Of a DNA stretch of 64,000 bases, positions 42,450 through 50,742 are shown one piece after another; positions within the stretch are counted from its first letter, which is position 1, and each line of letters starts with the position of its first letter. The notes under the pieces are model-generated. The model made no database searches. It had not been told where the DNA came from and saw nothing but the letters and a program-made list of their open reading frames with translations. The DNA comes from an uncultured Paracoccaceae bacterium (GTDB lineage: Bacteria; Pseudomonadota; Alphaproteobacteria; Rhodobacterales; Rhodobacteraceae), in NCBI GenBank assembly GCA_943787985.1, contig CALSOO010000005.1:310001-374000 (forward strand). Reading direction: 5' to 3'. The position numbers and the translations under genes are program-made.

Positions 42450-43913
42450 ATGCTTTGGTCAATCGTTAAAATAGTCCTCTTTTTCTGCGCCTTGGTCGCT
42501 TGCTCTTTTGGGGCGAACTACTTGCTCCAGGCCCAGGGCGGCATCCGCATCGAAGCGGCAGGCAATGAATACAACTTCGGACCATTTGTGTCCGTAATCG
42601 CCCTTGCCGTGCTGGTTTTTGCCGTCTGGATATTCATCAAGGTTTTGGGCCTCCTTGTCGCAACCTGGAAATTCCTGAACGGGGACGAGACGGCAATTTC
42701 CCGGTATTTTGAGCGTAACCGCCAGGCCAAAGGGTACGATGCTTTGTCCCAAGGGATGATGGCGCTGGCGTCTGGCGAAGGGCGCTTGGCAATGGCGAAG
42801 GCCGAAAAGGCTGAGAAATACTTGCGCAAACCCGAGCTTACAAACCTTCTGACGGCCCAGGCGGCCGAGATGTCAGGAGACCGCCGCAAAGCAGAGCAAA
42901 CGTACCGCGCGCTAATTGAAAACGACGCAACCCGCTTTGTCGGAGTACGCGGAATTATGAAACAACGCTTGGCGGACGGGGACACAGAAACCGCATTGGC
43001 TTTGGCCGAAAAAGCATTCGCGATGAAGCCAAAGCATGAAGACACCCAAGACGTGTTGCTCAAGCTTCAAACCCAGAAACAAGACTGGAAAGCTGCGCGT
43101 GAAACTCTTGATGCAAAGCTGAAACATGGCAGCCTACCCCGCGATGTTCACAAACGCCGCAACGCGGTTTTGGCTTTGTCTGAAGCCCGCAAAGTGTTTG
43201 ACGCAGATGAAACTATCGAAGCGCGCGAAGCAGCGATTGAAGCGAACCGGCTGTCGCCCGATCTGATACCCGCTGCCATAATGGCCGCACACAGCTACGT
43301 CGAACAAGGCAACAAAAAATACGCAACGCGCGTGATCAAAAAAGCATGGGATGTGTCCCCTCACCCCGATTTGGCCGCCGCTTTTGCGACTATTGAACCT
43401 GACGAAGCACCCACGGCTCGCCTCAAGCGGTTTAGAACATTGGTTAAGGCGCAGATCGCACATCCTGAATCCAAGATGTTGATGACCGAACTGCTTTTGG
43501 CAAACGAAGATTTCCCCGAAGCGCGCCGCACTTTGGGTGATTTGAACGATGCCGAACCGACTGCGCGCACCGCAACGCTCATGGCTGCCATCGAACGGGG
43601 CGAAGGCGCTGATGATACAGTGGTCAAAGGGTGGCTGACGCGCGCATTGTCTTTGCCGCGCGGCCCACAGTGGGTCTGTGACAACTGCCACCACATTCAT
43701 GCAGAATGGAAGCCGATCTGTGAGAACTGCGACAGCTTCGATACGCTTGCTTGGAAAACTCCGCCACAATCCGAAGTCTCTATGCCTGGCGGCATGCAGA
43801 TGTTGCCACTGATCATGGGCCCAAAGGCCAAAGAAGGCACCGAGGTGGTCGTGATCGAGGATGCTGAAATTCTGGATGATGATCTGCCAGACCAAGAGGC
43901 GCAAAAAGTATAA
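42450..43913 (+). CDS. hemY: HemY-type TPR membrane protein with C-terminal zinc ribbon
   Basis: This 487-residue protein has two N-terminal membrane helices and the HemY N-terminal domain (IRIEAAGNEYNFGPFVSVIALAVLVFAVWIF, FERNRQAKGYDALSQGMMALASGEGRLAMAKAEKAEKYL), then TPR helices. Near residue 410 is a four-cysteine ribbon, CDNCHHIHAEWKPICENC, recalling the rubredoxin-like domain of LapB. This TPR protein is distinct from the protoporphyrinogen oxidase also called HemY. GAGGAAA precedes the ATG. Its exact role in heme synthesis is not settled. Confidence 0.88.
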   Translation: MLWSIVKIVLFFCALVACSFGANYLLQAQGGIRIEAAGNEYNFGPFVSVIALAVLVFAVWIFIKVLGLLVATWKFLNGDETAISRYFERNRQAKGYDALSQGMMALASGEGRLAMAKAEKAEKYLRKPELTNLLTAQAAEMSGDRRKAEQTYRALIENDATRFVGVRGIMKQRLADGDTETALALAEKAFAMKPKHEDTQDVLLKLQTQKQDWKAARETLDAKLKHGSLPRDVHKRRNAVLALSEARKVFDADETIEAREAAIEANRLSPDLIPAAIMAAHSYVEQGNKKYATRVIKKAWDVSPHPDLAAAFATIEPDEAPTARLKRFRTLVKAQIAHPESKMLMTELLLANEDFPEARRTLGDLNDAEPTARTATLMAAIERGEGADDTVVKGWLTRALSLPRGPQWVCDNCHHIHAEWKPICENCDSFDTLAWKTPPQSEVSMPGGMQMLPLIMGPKAKEGTEVVVIEDAEILDDDLPDQEAQKV

Positions 43914-44044
43914 CCGGCGCGGAAAGAATCATGATTTTGCCCTGTTTCTTCCCAAAGCCGATCAAGATTTCCACTTAAGCTTATCTTCGACATGCTGTCG
44001 TTGTGCCATTCGCACATCGGCACAAACGGATGTGAGGGAATGAA

Positions 44045-45178
44045 ATGCAAAGCCACGACGACGTTTTTGCACGCAGACTGGAACGTCTGGCAAAAAATGA
44101 CACGCAGGGGGCGACACGCCATTCTGCGCCACCCGCAATCCCCGTAACGCCGTCAGAAAAATCAAGGAAGATACCCCCTTGGGGCTTGGTTCTCGCTTCT
44201 GCTTTTCTGGTGGTGAGTGGCGGTGCGTTTGCTGCCCTTGCACTGCTGCCAAGCGCCGCTACCCCCCCTGTTGCTTACGCAGAAACACCATTGGCATCAG
44301 CAACCGCCCCACCAAAACTGTTGAAACCCGTCCCGACCAAGGTGCAAACGGCAACACCAAAAGAAAGCGCAGAAAGCATCGCGTTCAAAAAGGCGCGCGA
44401 CGCTGCGATTGCCGCTGACAAACTTGTCCGGCTTGCCGCATTGGCCGCGAACGAAACACCCGTTGTCAGTGCCGAACCTGACCCCAAACCGTTGCCAGCC
44501 AATCTACCCTCAGCCGTGACATATTTTCCCAAAGCCATGCACGGCTGGCTTGCCATAACTCCCGAAATTAACACAACCATTTACGGAACTGGCAAAACCA
44601 AAACTGAGGTAGAGCAAGTTAACACCGATCACAAGGCCGCCACCGAACGGGCAATGGCGAAAATTGCATCACAGTATCCCGGCGGCGCTGCCGCGCTAAA
44701 AGCGCACCCAAGATTTAAGAAAATTAGGCAATACGTCGGTAACCTACCAATGTTTCGTAAATTTCAAGGTGAACGGAAACACAAATCAAGGGCGATATAC
44801 ATCGCGCAAGACGGATCATATCTGAAAGTTGAACTTGAATTTCTAGCGCAGGCAGATTTGTTTGGCCCCCCAGACAGCAGTCGCCTTTGGGGTGACGCCA
44901 TCGTCGAACGCCTTAGTAAACGGTACGGGACAAAAGGCGTGCCAACAGGATTCATAGGGTATCGTGGCGGTGTCGCTCATTCAGACCGCACAAGCCTGAC
45001 GGAGATAAAGCAGGCGACGACGGGATCAAAACCTGAACGTTTTGATATGGTGCTTGCGCTGAGTCACGGTACGCAGATCACTGTCTATGGTGAGATTTCG
45101 CCAGATCACATGAAACGCTTCTTGCGCAGTTTCGATCATGACGCCTTGCTGGCGCGCGTCACTGCGATCGGCGAATAG
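44045..45178 (+). CDS. uncharacterised single-pass membrane protein
   Basis: I do not recognise this 377-residue protein. It has a basic cytoplasmic N-terminus, one membrane helix near residues 45-68 (WGLVLASAFLVVSGGAFAALALL), an alanine/proline-rich linker with charged helices, and a folded C-terminal domain from about residue 155 with YFPKAMHGWLAITPEINTTIYG, KSRAIYIAQDGSYLKVELEFLA and FDMVLALSHGTQITVYGEIS. Topology suggests the C-terminal domain is periplasmic. GAGGGA lies 6 bases before the ATG. It follows hemY by 131 bases and converges with ahcY. Confidence 0.75.
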   Translation: MQSHDDVFARRLERLAKNDTQGATRHSAPPAIPVTPSEKSRKIPPWGLVLASAFLVVSGGAFAALALLPSAATPPVAYAETPLASATAPPKLLKPVPTKVQTATPKESAESIAFKKARDAAIAADKLVRLAALAANETPVVSAEPDPKPLPANLPSAVTYFPKAMHGWLAITPEINTTIYGTGKTKTEVEQVNTDHKAATERAMAKIASQYPGGAAALKAHPRFKKIRQYVGNLPMFRKFQGERKHKSRAIYIAQDGSYLKVELEFLAQADLFGPPDSSRLWGDAIVERLSKRYGTKGVPTGFIGYRGGVAHSDRTSLTEIKQATTGSKPERFDMVLALSHGTQITVYGEISPDHMKRFLRSFDHDALLARVTAIGE

Positions 45179-45206
45179 GCGGCGCACCACAACGGCGCGC
45201 CACCTA
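45176..45206. terminator. bidirectional hairpin between converging genes
   Basis: TAGGCGGCGC (45176-45185) and GCGCCACCTA (45197-45206) pair over 10 positions with one mismatch, around an 11-base loop. It starts on the stop codon of the membrane protein gene and lies 8 bases from the ahcY stop. T-rich sequence follows on the plus strand. Confidence 0.6.
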
Positions 45207-45214
45207 TTGTTTGC

Positions 45215-46606
45215 TTAGTAGCGATAGTGCTCTGGCTTGAACGGGCCGTCAGGTGACACGCCGATATACGCTGCCTGTTCGGCATCCAGTTTGGACAGCT
45301 TCACGCCGATACGATCAAGGTGCAAGCGCGCCACTTTCTCATCCAGATGCTTGGGCAAGATGTAGACTTCGTTTTTGTAGTTGTCGCCGTTGTTCCACAA
45401 TTCCATCTGCGCCAACACTTGGTTGGTGAAGGATGCGGACATCACGAATGACGGGTGGCCTGTCGCGTTGCCAAGGTTCAACAAACGCCCTTCAGACAAC
45501 AGGATCAGACGATTGCCATTCGGCATCTCGATCATATCCACTTGCTCTTTGATGTTCGTCCATTTGTGGTTCTTCAATGCAGCCACTTGGATTTCGTTGT
45601 CAAAGTGACCGATGTTGCCAACGATCGCCATGTCCTTCATCTCGCGCATGTGTTCGATGCGGATCACGTCTTTGTTGCCCGTGGTTGTGATGAAGATGTC
45701 AGCGCTGTCGACCACGTCTTCGAGCAGAACAACTTCAAAACCGTCCATCGCAGCTTGCAACGCGCAAATCGGATCGACTTCGGTTACTTTCACGCGAGCA
45801 CCAGCACCGGACAAGGACGCAGCGGAGCCTTTGCCAACATCGCCGTACCCCATAACAACCGCTACTTTACCGGCCATCATTGTGTCTGTTGCGCGGCGGA
45901 TACCATCAACGAGGGATTCTTTGCAGCCGTATTTGTTGTCGAACTTCGACTTGGTCACCGAATCGTTCACGTTGATCGCAGGGAATGGCAACTGGCCATC
46001 ACGGACCAGTTCATACAAGCGGTGAACGCCTGTTGTTGTTTCCTCGGAAACACCTTGGATTTGGTCACGCATTTTGGTGAACCAGCCCGGGGACGCCGCC
46101 ATACGCTTTTTAATCTGGGCCTTGATCGCGACTTCTTCTTCGGAAGTCGGCACGGCAATTATGTCTTCACCAGCTTCAGCGCGCGCACCCAGCAAAATGT
46201 AGAGCGTGGCATCGCCACCATCGTCAAGAATCAGGTTGGGGCCGTCTTCAAACATGAAGGATTTATCAAGGTAATCCCAATGCTCTTCCAAAGATTGACC
46301 TTTGATCGCGAACACCGGAACGCCAGATTCAGCAATCGCTGCGGCGGCGTGATCTTGGGTCGAGAAGATGTTGCAAGATGCCCAGCGCACATCGGCACCC
46401 AGATCCACAAGTGTCTCAATCAAAACAGCCGTTTGAATGGTCATGTGCAATGACCCTACAATACGCGCGCCTTTCAAAGGCTTCGCTTCGCCATACTCAG
46501 AGCGCAAGGACATAAGGCCCGGCATTTCTGTTTCTGCGATGTTCAGTTCTTTGCGGCCATACTCGGCCAACGCGATGTCTTTTACGATGTAGTCGTTCGC
46601 CATCAT
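45215..46606 (-). CDS. ahcY: adenosylhomocysteinase
   Basis: The enzyme reversibly splits S-adenosylhomocysteine to adenosine and homocysteine, keeping methyltransferases active. The 463-residue protein has [16 protein letters not shown], the NAD motif [15 protein letters not shown], the catalytic [14 protein letters not shown] and the family C-terminus [15 protein letters not shown] 46606, with GAGGA 6 bases upstream, is preferred over the longer frame from 46636. I saw no recognisable SAH or SAM riboswitch in the leader. Confidence 0.96.
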   Translation of the reverse strand: MMANDYIVKDIALAEYGRKELNIAETEMPGLMSLRSEYGEAKPLKGARIVGSLHMTIQTAVLIETLVDLGADVRWASCNIFSTQDHAAAAIAESGVPVFAIKGQSLEEHWDYLDKSFMFEDGPNLILDDGGDATLYILLGARAEAGEDIIAVPTSEEEVAIKAQIKKRMAASPGWFTKMRDQIQGVSEETTTGVHRLYELVRDGQLPFPAINVNDSVTKSKFDNKYGCKESLVDGIRRATDTMMAGKVAVVMGYGDVGKGSAASLSGAGARVKVTEVDPICALQAAMDGFEVVLLEDVVDSADIFITTTGNKDVIRIEHMREMKDMAIVGNIGHFDNEIQVAALKNHKWTNIKEQVDMIEMPNGNRLILLSEGRLLNLGNATGHPSFVMSASFTNQVLAQMELWNNGDNYKNEVYILPKHLDEKVARLHLDRIGVKLSKLDAEQAAYIGVSPDGPFKPEHYRY

Positions 46607-46755
46607 AGATATCCTCAAATTACGTTGCGGGGTCACTATCCCGTTTTTGGTGCAATCTCAATGGGCCATATCCGCGCAAGCTGAACAGGATATGAACGGG
46701 GTTCCAAGGCAGCCCGTTTCATGGAAGTCTGGCTATATAAAGCAAAGGCATAGAC

Positions 46756-47352
46756 ATGGCACAACAACCCCGTGCTTGGCAGCGCATGCTGTCCGGCAGA
46801 CGATTGGATCTTTTGGACCCAACACCCGTCGATATCGAAATTGAAGACATCGCCCATGGCCTTGCCTTTGTTGCGCGGTGGAACGGGCAAACACGCGGGG
46901 ACTTTGCCTATTCCGTCGCGGAGCACTCTATCCTTGTTGAAACCCTGTTTGGCAGGATTGCCCCCAACGCCCCCGCCAAATGGAAACTTGCCGCCCTTTT
47001 GCACGATGCGCCTGAGTACGTGATCGGAGATATGATTTCGCCTGTAAAAGCCGCGGTAGGGCCAGGATACGGCGAACTTGACGAGCGGTTGGAAGCCGCC
47101 ATTCACATCCGCTTTGGACTGCCTGCCAAAATTCCAGCCCCCGTGAAAAAGCAGATCAAGAAAGCTGACAAAATCAGCGCATGGATGGAAGCCACGCAAA
47201 TTGCCGGTTTTACCAAATCAGAGGCTGACAAATTCTTTGGCGCGCCAGACCCAAGCGTGATGGAGGGTCTGATAATCGTATTGCGCACCCCACTTGAGGC
47301 ACGCACCGACTTTACCAACCGCCACAACGATCTTTTGAAAGTGCTTCCATGA
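46756..47352 (+). CDS. HD-domain phosphohydrolase (YfbR-like)
   Basis: The 198-residue protein has a conserved His in YSVAEHS and the HD motif LLHDAPEYVIGDMISPVK, the metal-binding set of YfbR-like 5'-deoxynucleotidases and related hydrolases. GNAT and HD genes overlap (ATGA), so they share a transcript. The A/T-rich box TATATAA at 46734-46740 lies just upstream but lacks a clear -35. Substrate is unknown. Confidence 0.87.
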   Translation: MAQQPRAWQRMLSGRRLDLLDPTPVDIEIEDIAHGLAFVARWNGQTRGDFAYSVAEHSILVETLFGRIAPNAPAKWKLAALLHDAPEYVIGDMISPVKAAVGPGYGELDERLEAAIHIRFGLPAKIPAPVKKQIKKADKISAWMEATQIAGFTKSEADKFFGAPDPSVMEGLIIVLRTPLEARTDFTNRHNDLLKVLP

Positions 47353-47834
47353 TTAATGTTCGCCCTGTCATGACCCTTGATGCAAACTCCATGGCTGTTC
47401 TGTTGAACGCGATTATTGAAAAGGGCGGAACCACAGCGTTGACACGACCTGTCACTGGACAGGATTTGACGGAATGGATGGCGAGCAATGCGAGCCAGTC
47501 TGCGTGGCATGTGGCGTTAGATGACACAGAGCAGGTTGTTGGATTTCAATGGATTTCCCCTCATGAAAAACTGCCCCCTGAAGCCTGTGATGTCGCCACC
47601 TTTGTACAGATAGGACGCACTGGCCTCGGGATTGGATCCGCGTTGTTCTCCGCGACAGCCAAGGCTGCAAAGGGGTTGGGATACAAGTGGATCAACGCCA
47701 CCATTCGTGCCGATAATGACGGCGGGTTGACCTATTATCAATCACGTGGCTTTCGCACTTGGATTATTGATGAAGGGATCAAACTGGATAGCGGGTTGAT
47801 CGTGGACAAAATCAGCAAGCGGTTTGACGTATAG
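47349..47834 (+). CDS. GNAT-family N-acetyltransferase
   Basis: The 161-residue protein has the acetyl-CoA binding loop region FVQIGRTGLGIGSALFSATAKAAKGLGYKWINATIRADNDGGLTYYQSRGFRTW, including the Q/R-x-x-G-x-G/A-like turn and the common YYQSRGF motif. It acetylates an amine on an unknown acceptor. Its start overlaps the HD gene stop. It converges with regA across 48 bases, where GTTCG and CGAAC form a weak 5-bp stem at 47840-47856. Confidence 0.87.
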   Translation: MINVRPVMTLDANSMAVLLNAIIEKGGTTALTRPVTGQDLTEWMASNASQSAWHVALDDTEQVVGFQWISPHEKLPPEACDVATFVQIGRTGLGIGSALFSATAKAAKGLGYKWINATIRADNDGGLTYYQSRGFRTWIIDEGIKLDSGLIVDKISKRFDV

Positions 47835-47882
47835 ACATCGTTCGCACGCGTCGAACCCGTTTCGCGGCCAGATACTTTGTTT

Positions 47883-48437
47883 CTAACGCGGGCTGCGTTT
47901 TGCCAAAATACGCTGAAGCGTCCGACGGTGCATATTCAAGCGACGCGCCGTTTCAGACACGTTGCGATCGCATAATTCGTACACGCGCTGGATATGCTCC
48001 CAACGGACGCGGTCCGCGCTCATCGGGTTTTCCGGAGGCGGCGGAAGGTCATCACCAGTTGCCAGAAGCGCATTGGTGACGTCATTGGCATCCGCAGGCT
48101 TTGACAAGTAATCGGTCGCCCCGATTTTGACCGCAGCAACTGCTGTTGCGATGGCGCCATATCCTGTCAGGACCACAATGCGCGCATCCGGGCGTTTCTC
48201 GCGAAGGACTTCGACCACATCCAAGCCGTTGCCATCCTCAAGACGCAAATCAACGACTGCATAGGCTGGAGGGCGGGCTGTTGCGATTGCTTTACCTGCG
48301 GCGACGGAGCCCGCTGTTTCAATCTCGAAGCCGCGTTTTTCCATCGCTTTGGCAAGCCTGCGCAAAAAGGGCTCATCGTCGTCCACCAACAACAAAGACG
48401 GGTCTTCACCGATCTCGTATTTTGCAGCCTCTGACAT
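47883..48437 (-). CDS. regA: redox response regulator RegA (PrrA/ActR)
   Basis: The 184-residue regulator matches RegA/PrrA in length. The receiver domain has the acidic pocket VDDDEP and phospho-acceptor Asp63 in AVVDLRLEDG; KPADANDV follows the conserved Lys. A Pro-rich linker leads to the Fis-type helix-turn-helix NVSETARRLNMHRRTLQRIL. RegA controls photosynthesis, respiration, nitrogen and carbon genes according to redox state. ATG 48437, with GGAAGGA upstream, was chosen over a longer frame. It follows senC, and two overlapping palindromes lie upstream. Confidence 0.95.
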   Translation of the reverse strand: MSEAAKYEIGEDPSLLLVDDDEPFLRRLAKAMEKRGFEIETAGSVAAGKAIATARPPAYAVVDLRLEDGNGLDVVEVLREKRPDARIVVLTGYGAIATAVAAVKIGATDYLSKPADANDVTNALLATGDDLPPPPENPMSADRVRWEHIQRVYELCDRNVSETARRLNMHRRTLQRILAKRSPR

Positions 48438-48503
48438 GTGGTGTCCTTCCCGGTTCCAGTGCTGTTTCCAGCGTCCGCTAACTATGTAGCTCTGCTTTCG
48501 TTT

Positions 48504-48519
48504 CGTCAATTGACGTCAA
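48504..48519 (-). promoter_or_regulatory. overlapping palindromes and candidate regA promoter
   Basis: CGTCAATTGACG (48504-48515) and TTGACGTCAA (48510-48519) are both perfect palindromes sharing six bases. On the minus strand the first gives a TTGACG that could be the -35 of regA, with CATAGT 17 bases further on as a modest -10. The site lies about 70 bases before the regA start. Confidence 0.45.
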
Positions 48520-48536
48520 AGGGTTAGAACAGCCCC

Positions 48537-49151
48537 TCAGGCATTTTCGATATAGCAACTGATCTGTTCCGCCATTTTCTCTGCGCTGACGTCACGGCGG
48601 AAAAACTCGACAAACCCATGTTCTGGAAGCATTAGGTAGGAAAACGTAGAGTGGTCCACCAAGTAGAACTCATCATCACCTGGCTGGACTTTGTAATAGG
48701 TTCGGTAGGCCTGACTTGCCTGTTTGACTTGTGCGTCTGATCCCGTGAGGCCAATCATCTTGTCGTGCATGTTCGCAGCATAGTCTTTGACCGCTTCGGG
48801 CGTGTCGCGTTTAGGATCAATCGATACAAAAACGGGGGTCACAGACTGCCCGCCTGCCAACACGATGTCCGTCGCATCCGCATTGCGCGACACATCAAAA
48901 GGGCACACATCAGGGCAGAATGTGTAGCCAAAGTAAATCAGCGCAGGCTCTTTCAGCACATCGGCTTCGGTGACCGTTTCACCATCGCCGTTGATCAACT
49001 CGAACGGGCCGCCAATCTTTGCGCCTCCCGCAACAGCGCTCGCACGGCATTCGGCAAACTGATCATCGCTGCCCGATTGGGTCACGTAGTAAGTTCCAGC
49101 CAAAAGTAGCGCCGCCGTGACAGCAGCAGCAGGTGCAATGTAGCGCAGCAT
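48537..49151 (-). CDS. senC: SCO1/SenC/PrrC-type copper chaperone
   Basis: The 204-residue protein starts at ATG 49151, which has AGGGGA upstream; ATGs at 49187 and 49208 lack this. It has one N-terminal anchor (YIAPAAAVTAALLLAGTYYV), the CxxxC copper site in GYTFCPDVCPFD, and the conserved His in YLVDHSTFSYLM. It delivers copper to cytochrome oxidase or acts as a thiol reductase, and in Rhodobacter it feeds the RegB signal. It is divergent from regB and followed by regA. Confidence 0.94.
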   Translation of the reverse strand: MLRYIAPAAAVTAALLLAGTYYVTQSGSDDQFAECRASAVAGGAKIGGPFELINGDGETVTEADVLKEPALIYFGYTFCPDVCPFDVSRNADATDIVLAGGQSVTPVFVSIDPKRDTPEAVKDYAANMHDKMIGLTGSDAQVKQASQAYRTYYKVQPGDDEFYLVDHSTFSYLMLPEHGFVEFFRRDVSAEKMAEQISCYIENA

Positions 49152-49245
49152 TTGTTTCCCCTTAGAAAGTCTATACGGTTTGCTCATTCGTGGGTCATAC
49201 CTACGCATACCATTCTTTTGCGCAATCTACGATTTGGTGATCAAC

Positions 49246-50640
49246 ATGCCTGACCAAAGCCTTGGCCTTTTCGCAACGCAGCGCCGTGCCAGCTGGATAA
49301 GGCTGCGCACGATGATTCTGCTGCGTTGGGTCGCTATCGTGGGACAAATCAGCGCAATCACTGTGGCCCAGCGCATGTACGGTCTGCAGCTTGAGTTGGG
49401 GCTGTGCTATCTTGCCATCGGAATTTCGATCATCGGCAACCTGATTGCGATTTTCGTGTTTCCCGAAAACAAGCGCCTGAATGAAGCCGAGAACCTGTTG
49501 ATGGTCATGTTTGACCTCCTTCAGCTTGGGTTCCTGCTGACATTGACAGGCGGGCTCAACAATCCGTTTGTTCTATTGCTGCTGGGGCCGGTGACTGTGT
49601 CAGCCGCAGTTCTAACGACGCGATCCACTGCTTTGGTTGGAAGTACGGCCATCATTCTGGTGACACTTATGAGCGAGTTCCACCTGCCCCTTCTCACGGA
49701 TCAGGGGTTTATCCTGCGCATTCCGGATGTGTTCATTTTCGGCAACTGGGTCGCGCTGGTCATCGCGATCATATTTATCGCGGGCTACTCCCAGCGGATC
49801 ACCCTTGAAATGCACGCAATGTCAGACGCCCTGTCCGCCACGCAAATGGCCTTGTCACGCGAGCAAAAGCTCACCGATCTGGGTGGCGTCGTCGCAGCCG
49901 CAGCACATGAACTGGGCACACCATTGGCCACGATTAAACTGGCCAGCGCAGAGCTGATGGAAGAGCTCGCAGATCAACCCGAATTGTATGAGGACGCTGC
50001 GCTCATTCGCGAACAAGCAGACAGATGTCGAGATATTTTGCGGGACATGGGGAGAACGGGAAAGGACGATCTGCACATGCGCCAAGCGCCCCTGATCACG
50101 GTTATTCAAGAAGCCGCAGAGCCGCATGAACACCGCGGCAAAATAGTCCATTACACACATGATCCGGACACCGGCGACGAGATCGGTCAACCTACGATCC
50201 TTCGCAAGCCAGAGATCATTCACGGTCTCAGGAATCTGGTGCAAAACGCTGTTGATTTTGCGAGCCACAACATCTGGATCGAAACACATTGGACAGATGA
50301 CACTATATCAATCCGGATCGTTGACGATGGCAAAGGGTTTCCAACACACCTGTTGGGGCGGATCGGTGATCCGTTTATGAGCAGCCGGCGCAGCGCACCT
50401 GACAAGTCGCAACGCCCCGGCTATGAGGGAATGGGATTGGGCCTGTTTATCGCCAAAACACTTCTGGAAAGATCTGGGGCCAATTTGCGATTTGCCAATG
50501 GATCCAACCCTTATGCTCATGACAACCGTCAACAAAAACACTCGGGAGCGATTGTGGAAGTCATATGGCCGCGCGATACGATCGACGCAAAACATGGACA
50601 AAATGCCGTGCCCATTGGCTTGAACCAGCAAGTAACTTGA
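49246..50640 (+). CDS. regB: redox sensor histidine kinase RegB (PrrB)
   Basis: The 464-residue kinase starts at ATG 49246, the family N-terminus; the frame above belongs to the leader. It has six membrane helices with the quinone-binding motif GGLNNPFVLLLLGP, the phospho-acceptor His221 in AAAAHELGTPLATIKL, the redox-active cysteine Cys261 in DRCRDIL, and a HATPase domain with NLVQNAVDFA and GMGLGLFIAKTLLERSG. It phosphorylates RegA under reducing conditions. All key residues are present. Confidence 0.95.
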   Translation: MPDQSLGLFATQRRASWIRLRTMILLRWVAIVGQISAITVAQRMYGLQLELGLCYLAIGISIIGNLIAIFVFPENKRLNEAENLLMVMFDLLQLGFLLTLTGGLNNPFVLLLLGPVTVSAAVLTTRSTALVGSTAIILVTLMSEFHLPLLTDQGFILRIPDVFIFGNWVALVIAIIFIAGYSQRITLEMHAMSDALSATQMALSREQKLTDLGGVVAAAAHELGTPLATIKLASAELMEELADQPELYEDAALIREQADRCRDILRDMGRTGKDDLHMRQAPLITVIQEAAEPHEHRGKIVHYTHDPDTGDEIGQPTILRKPEIIHGLRNLVQNAVDFASHNIWIETHWTDDTISIRIVDDGKGFPTHLLGRIGDPFMSSRRSAPDKSQRPGYEGMGLGLFIAKTLLERSGANLRFANGSNPYAHDNRQQKHSGAIVEVIWPRDTIDAKHGQNAVPIGLNQQVT

Positions 50641-50672
50641 AACCTGGCGGCGATATTGCGCCTACTGATCGC

Positions 50673-50695
50673 TTGGTTAACGAACGCTTAACCAA
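50673..50695 (+). promoter_or_regulatory. perfect CtrA site within a palindrome, upstream of the DivL-like gene
   Basis: TTGGTTAA (50673-50680), seven bases, then TTAACCAA (50688-50695) is an exact palindrome. Its inner part TTAA-N7-TTAAC equals the CtrA consensus with no mismatch. It sits about 50 bases before the ATG at 50743, and no other TTAA-N7-TTAAC this perfect was seen in the window. Confidence 0.65.
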
Positions 50696-50742
50696 ATGAA
50701 ACGAGTGTGTCTCCCAACGCTCTGCGGAAGGGCCAAACTAAC

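Noticed and set aside
45455-46453. Long open frame (332 codons) on the plus strand opposite ahcY
   Set aside because: It is antisense to a highly conserved enzyme and its translation is His/Arg/Phe-rich without domain signals.
46607-46755. SAH or SAM riboswitch upstream of ahcY
   Set aside because: The leader contains CCCGCAACG but not the rest of a recognisable riboswitch core, and the fold could not be supported by eye.
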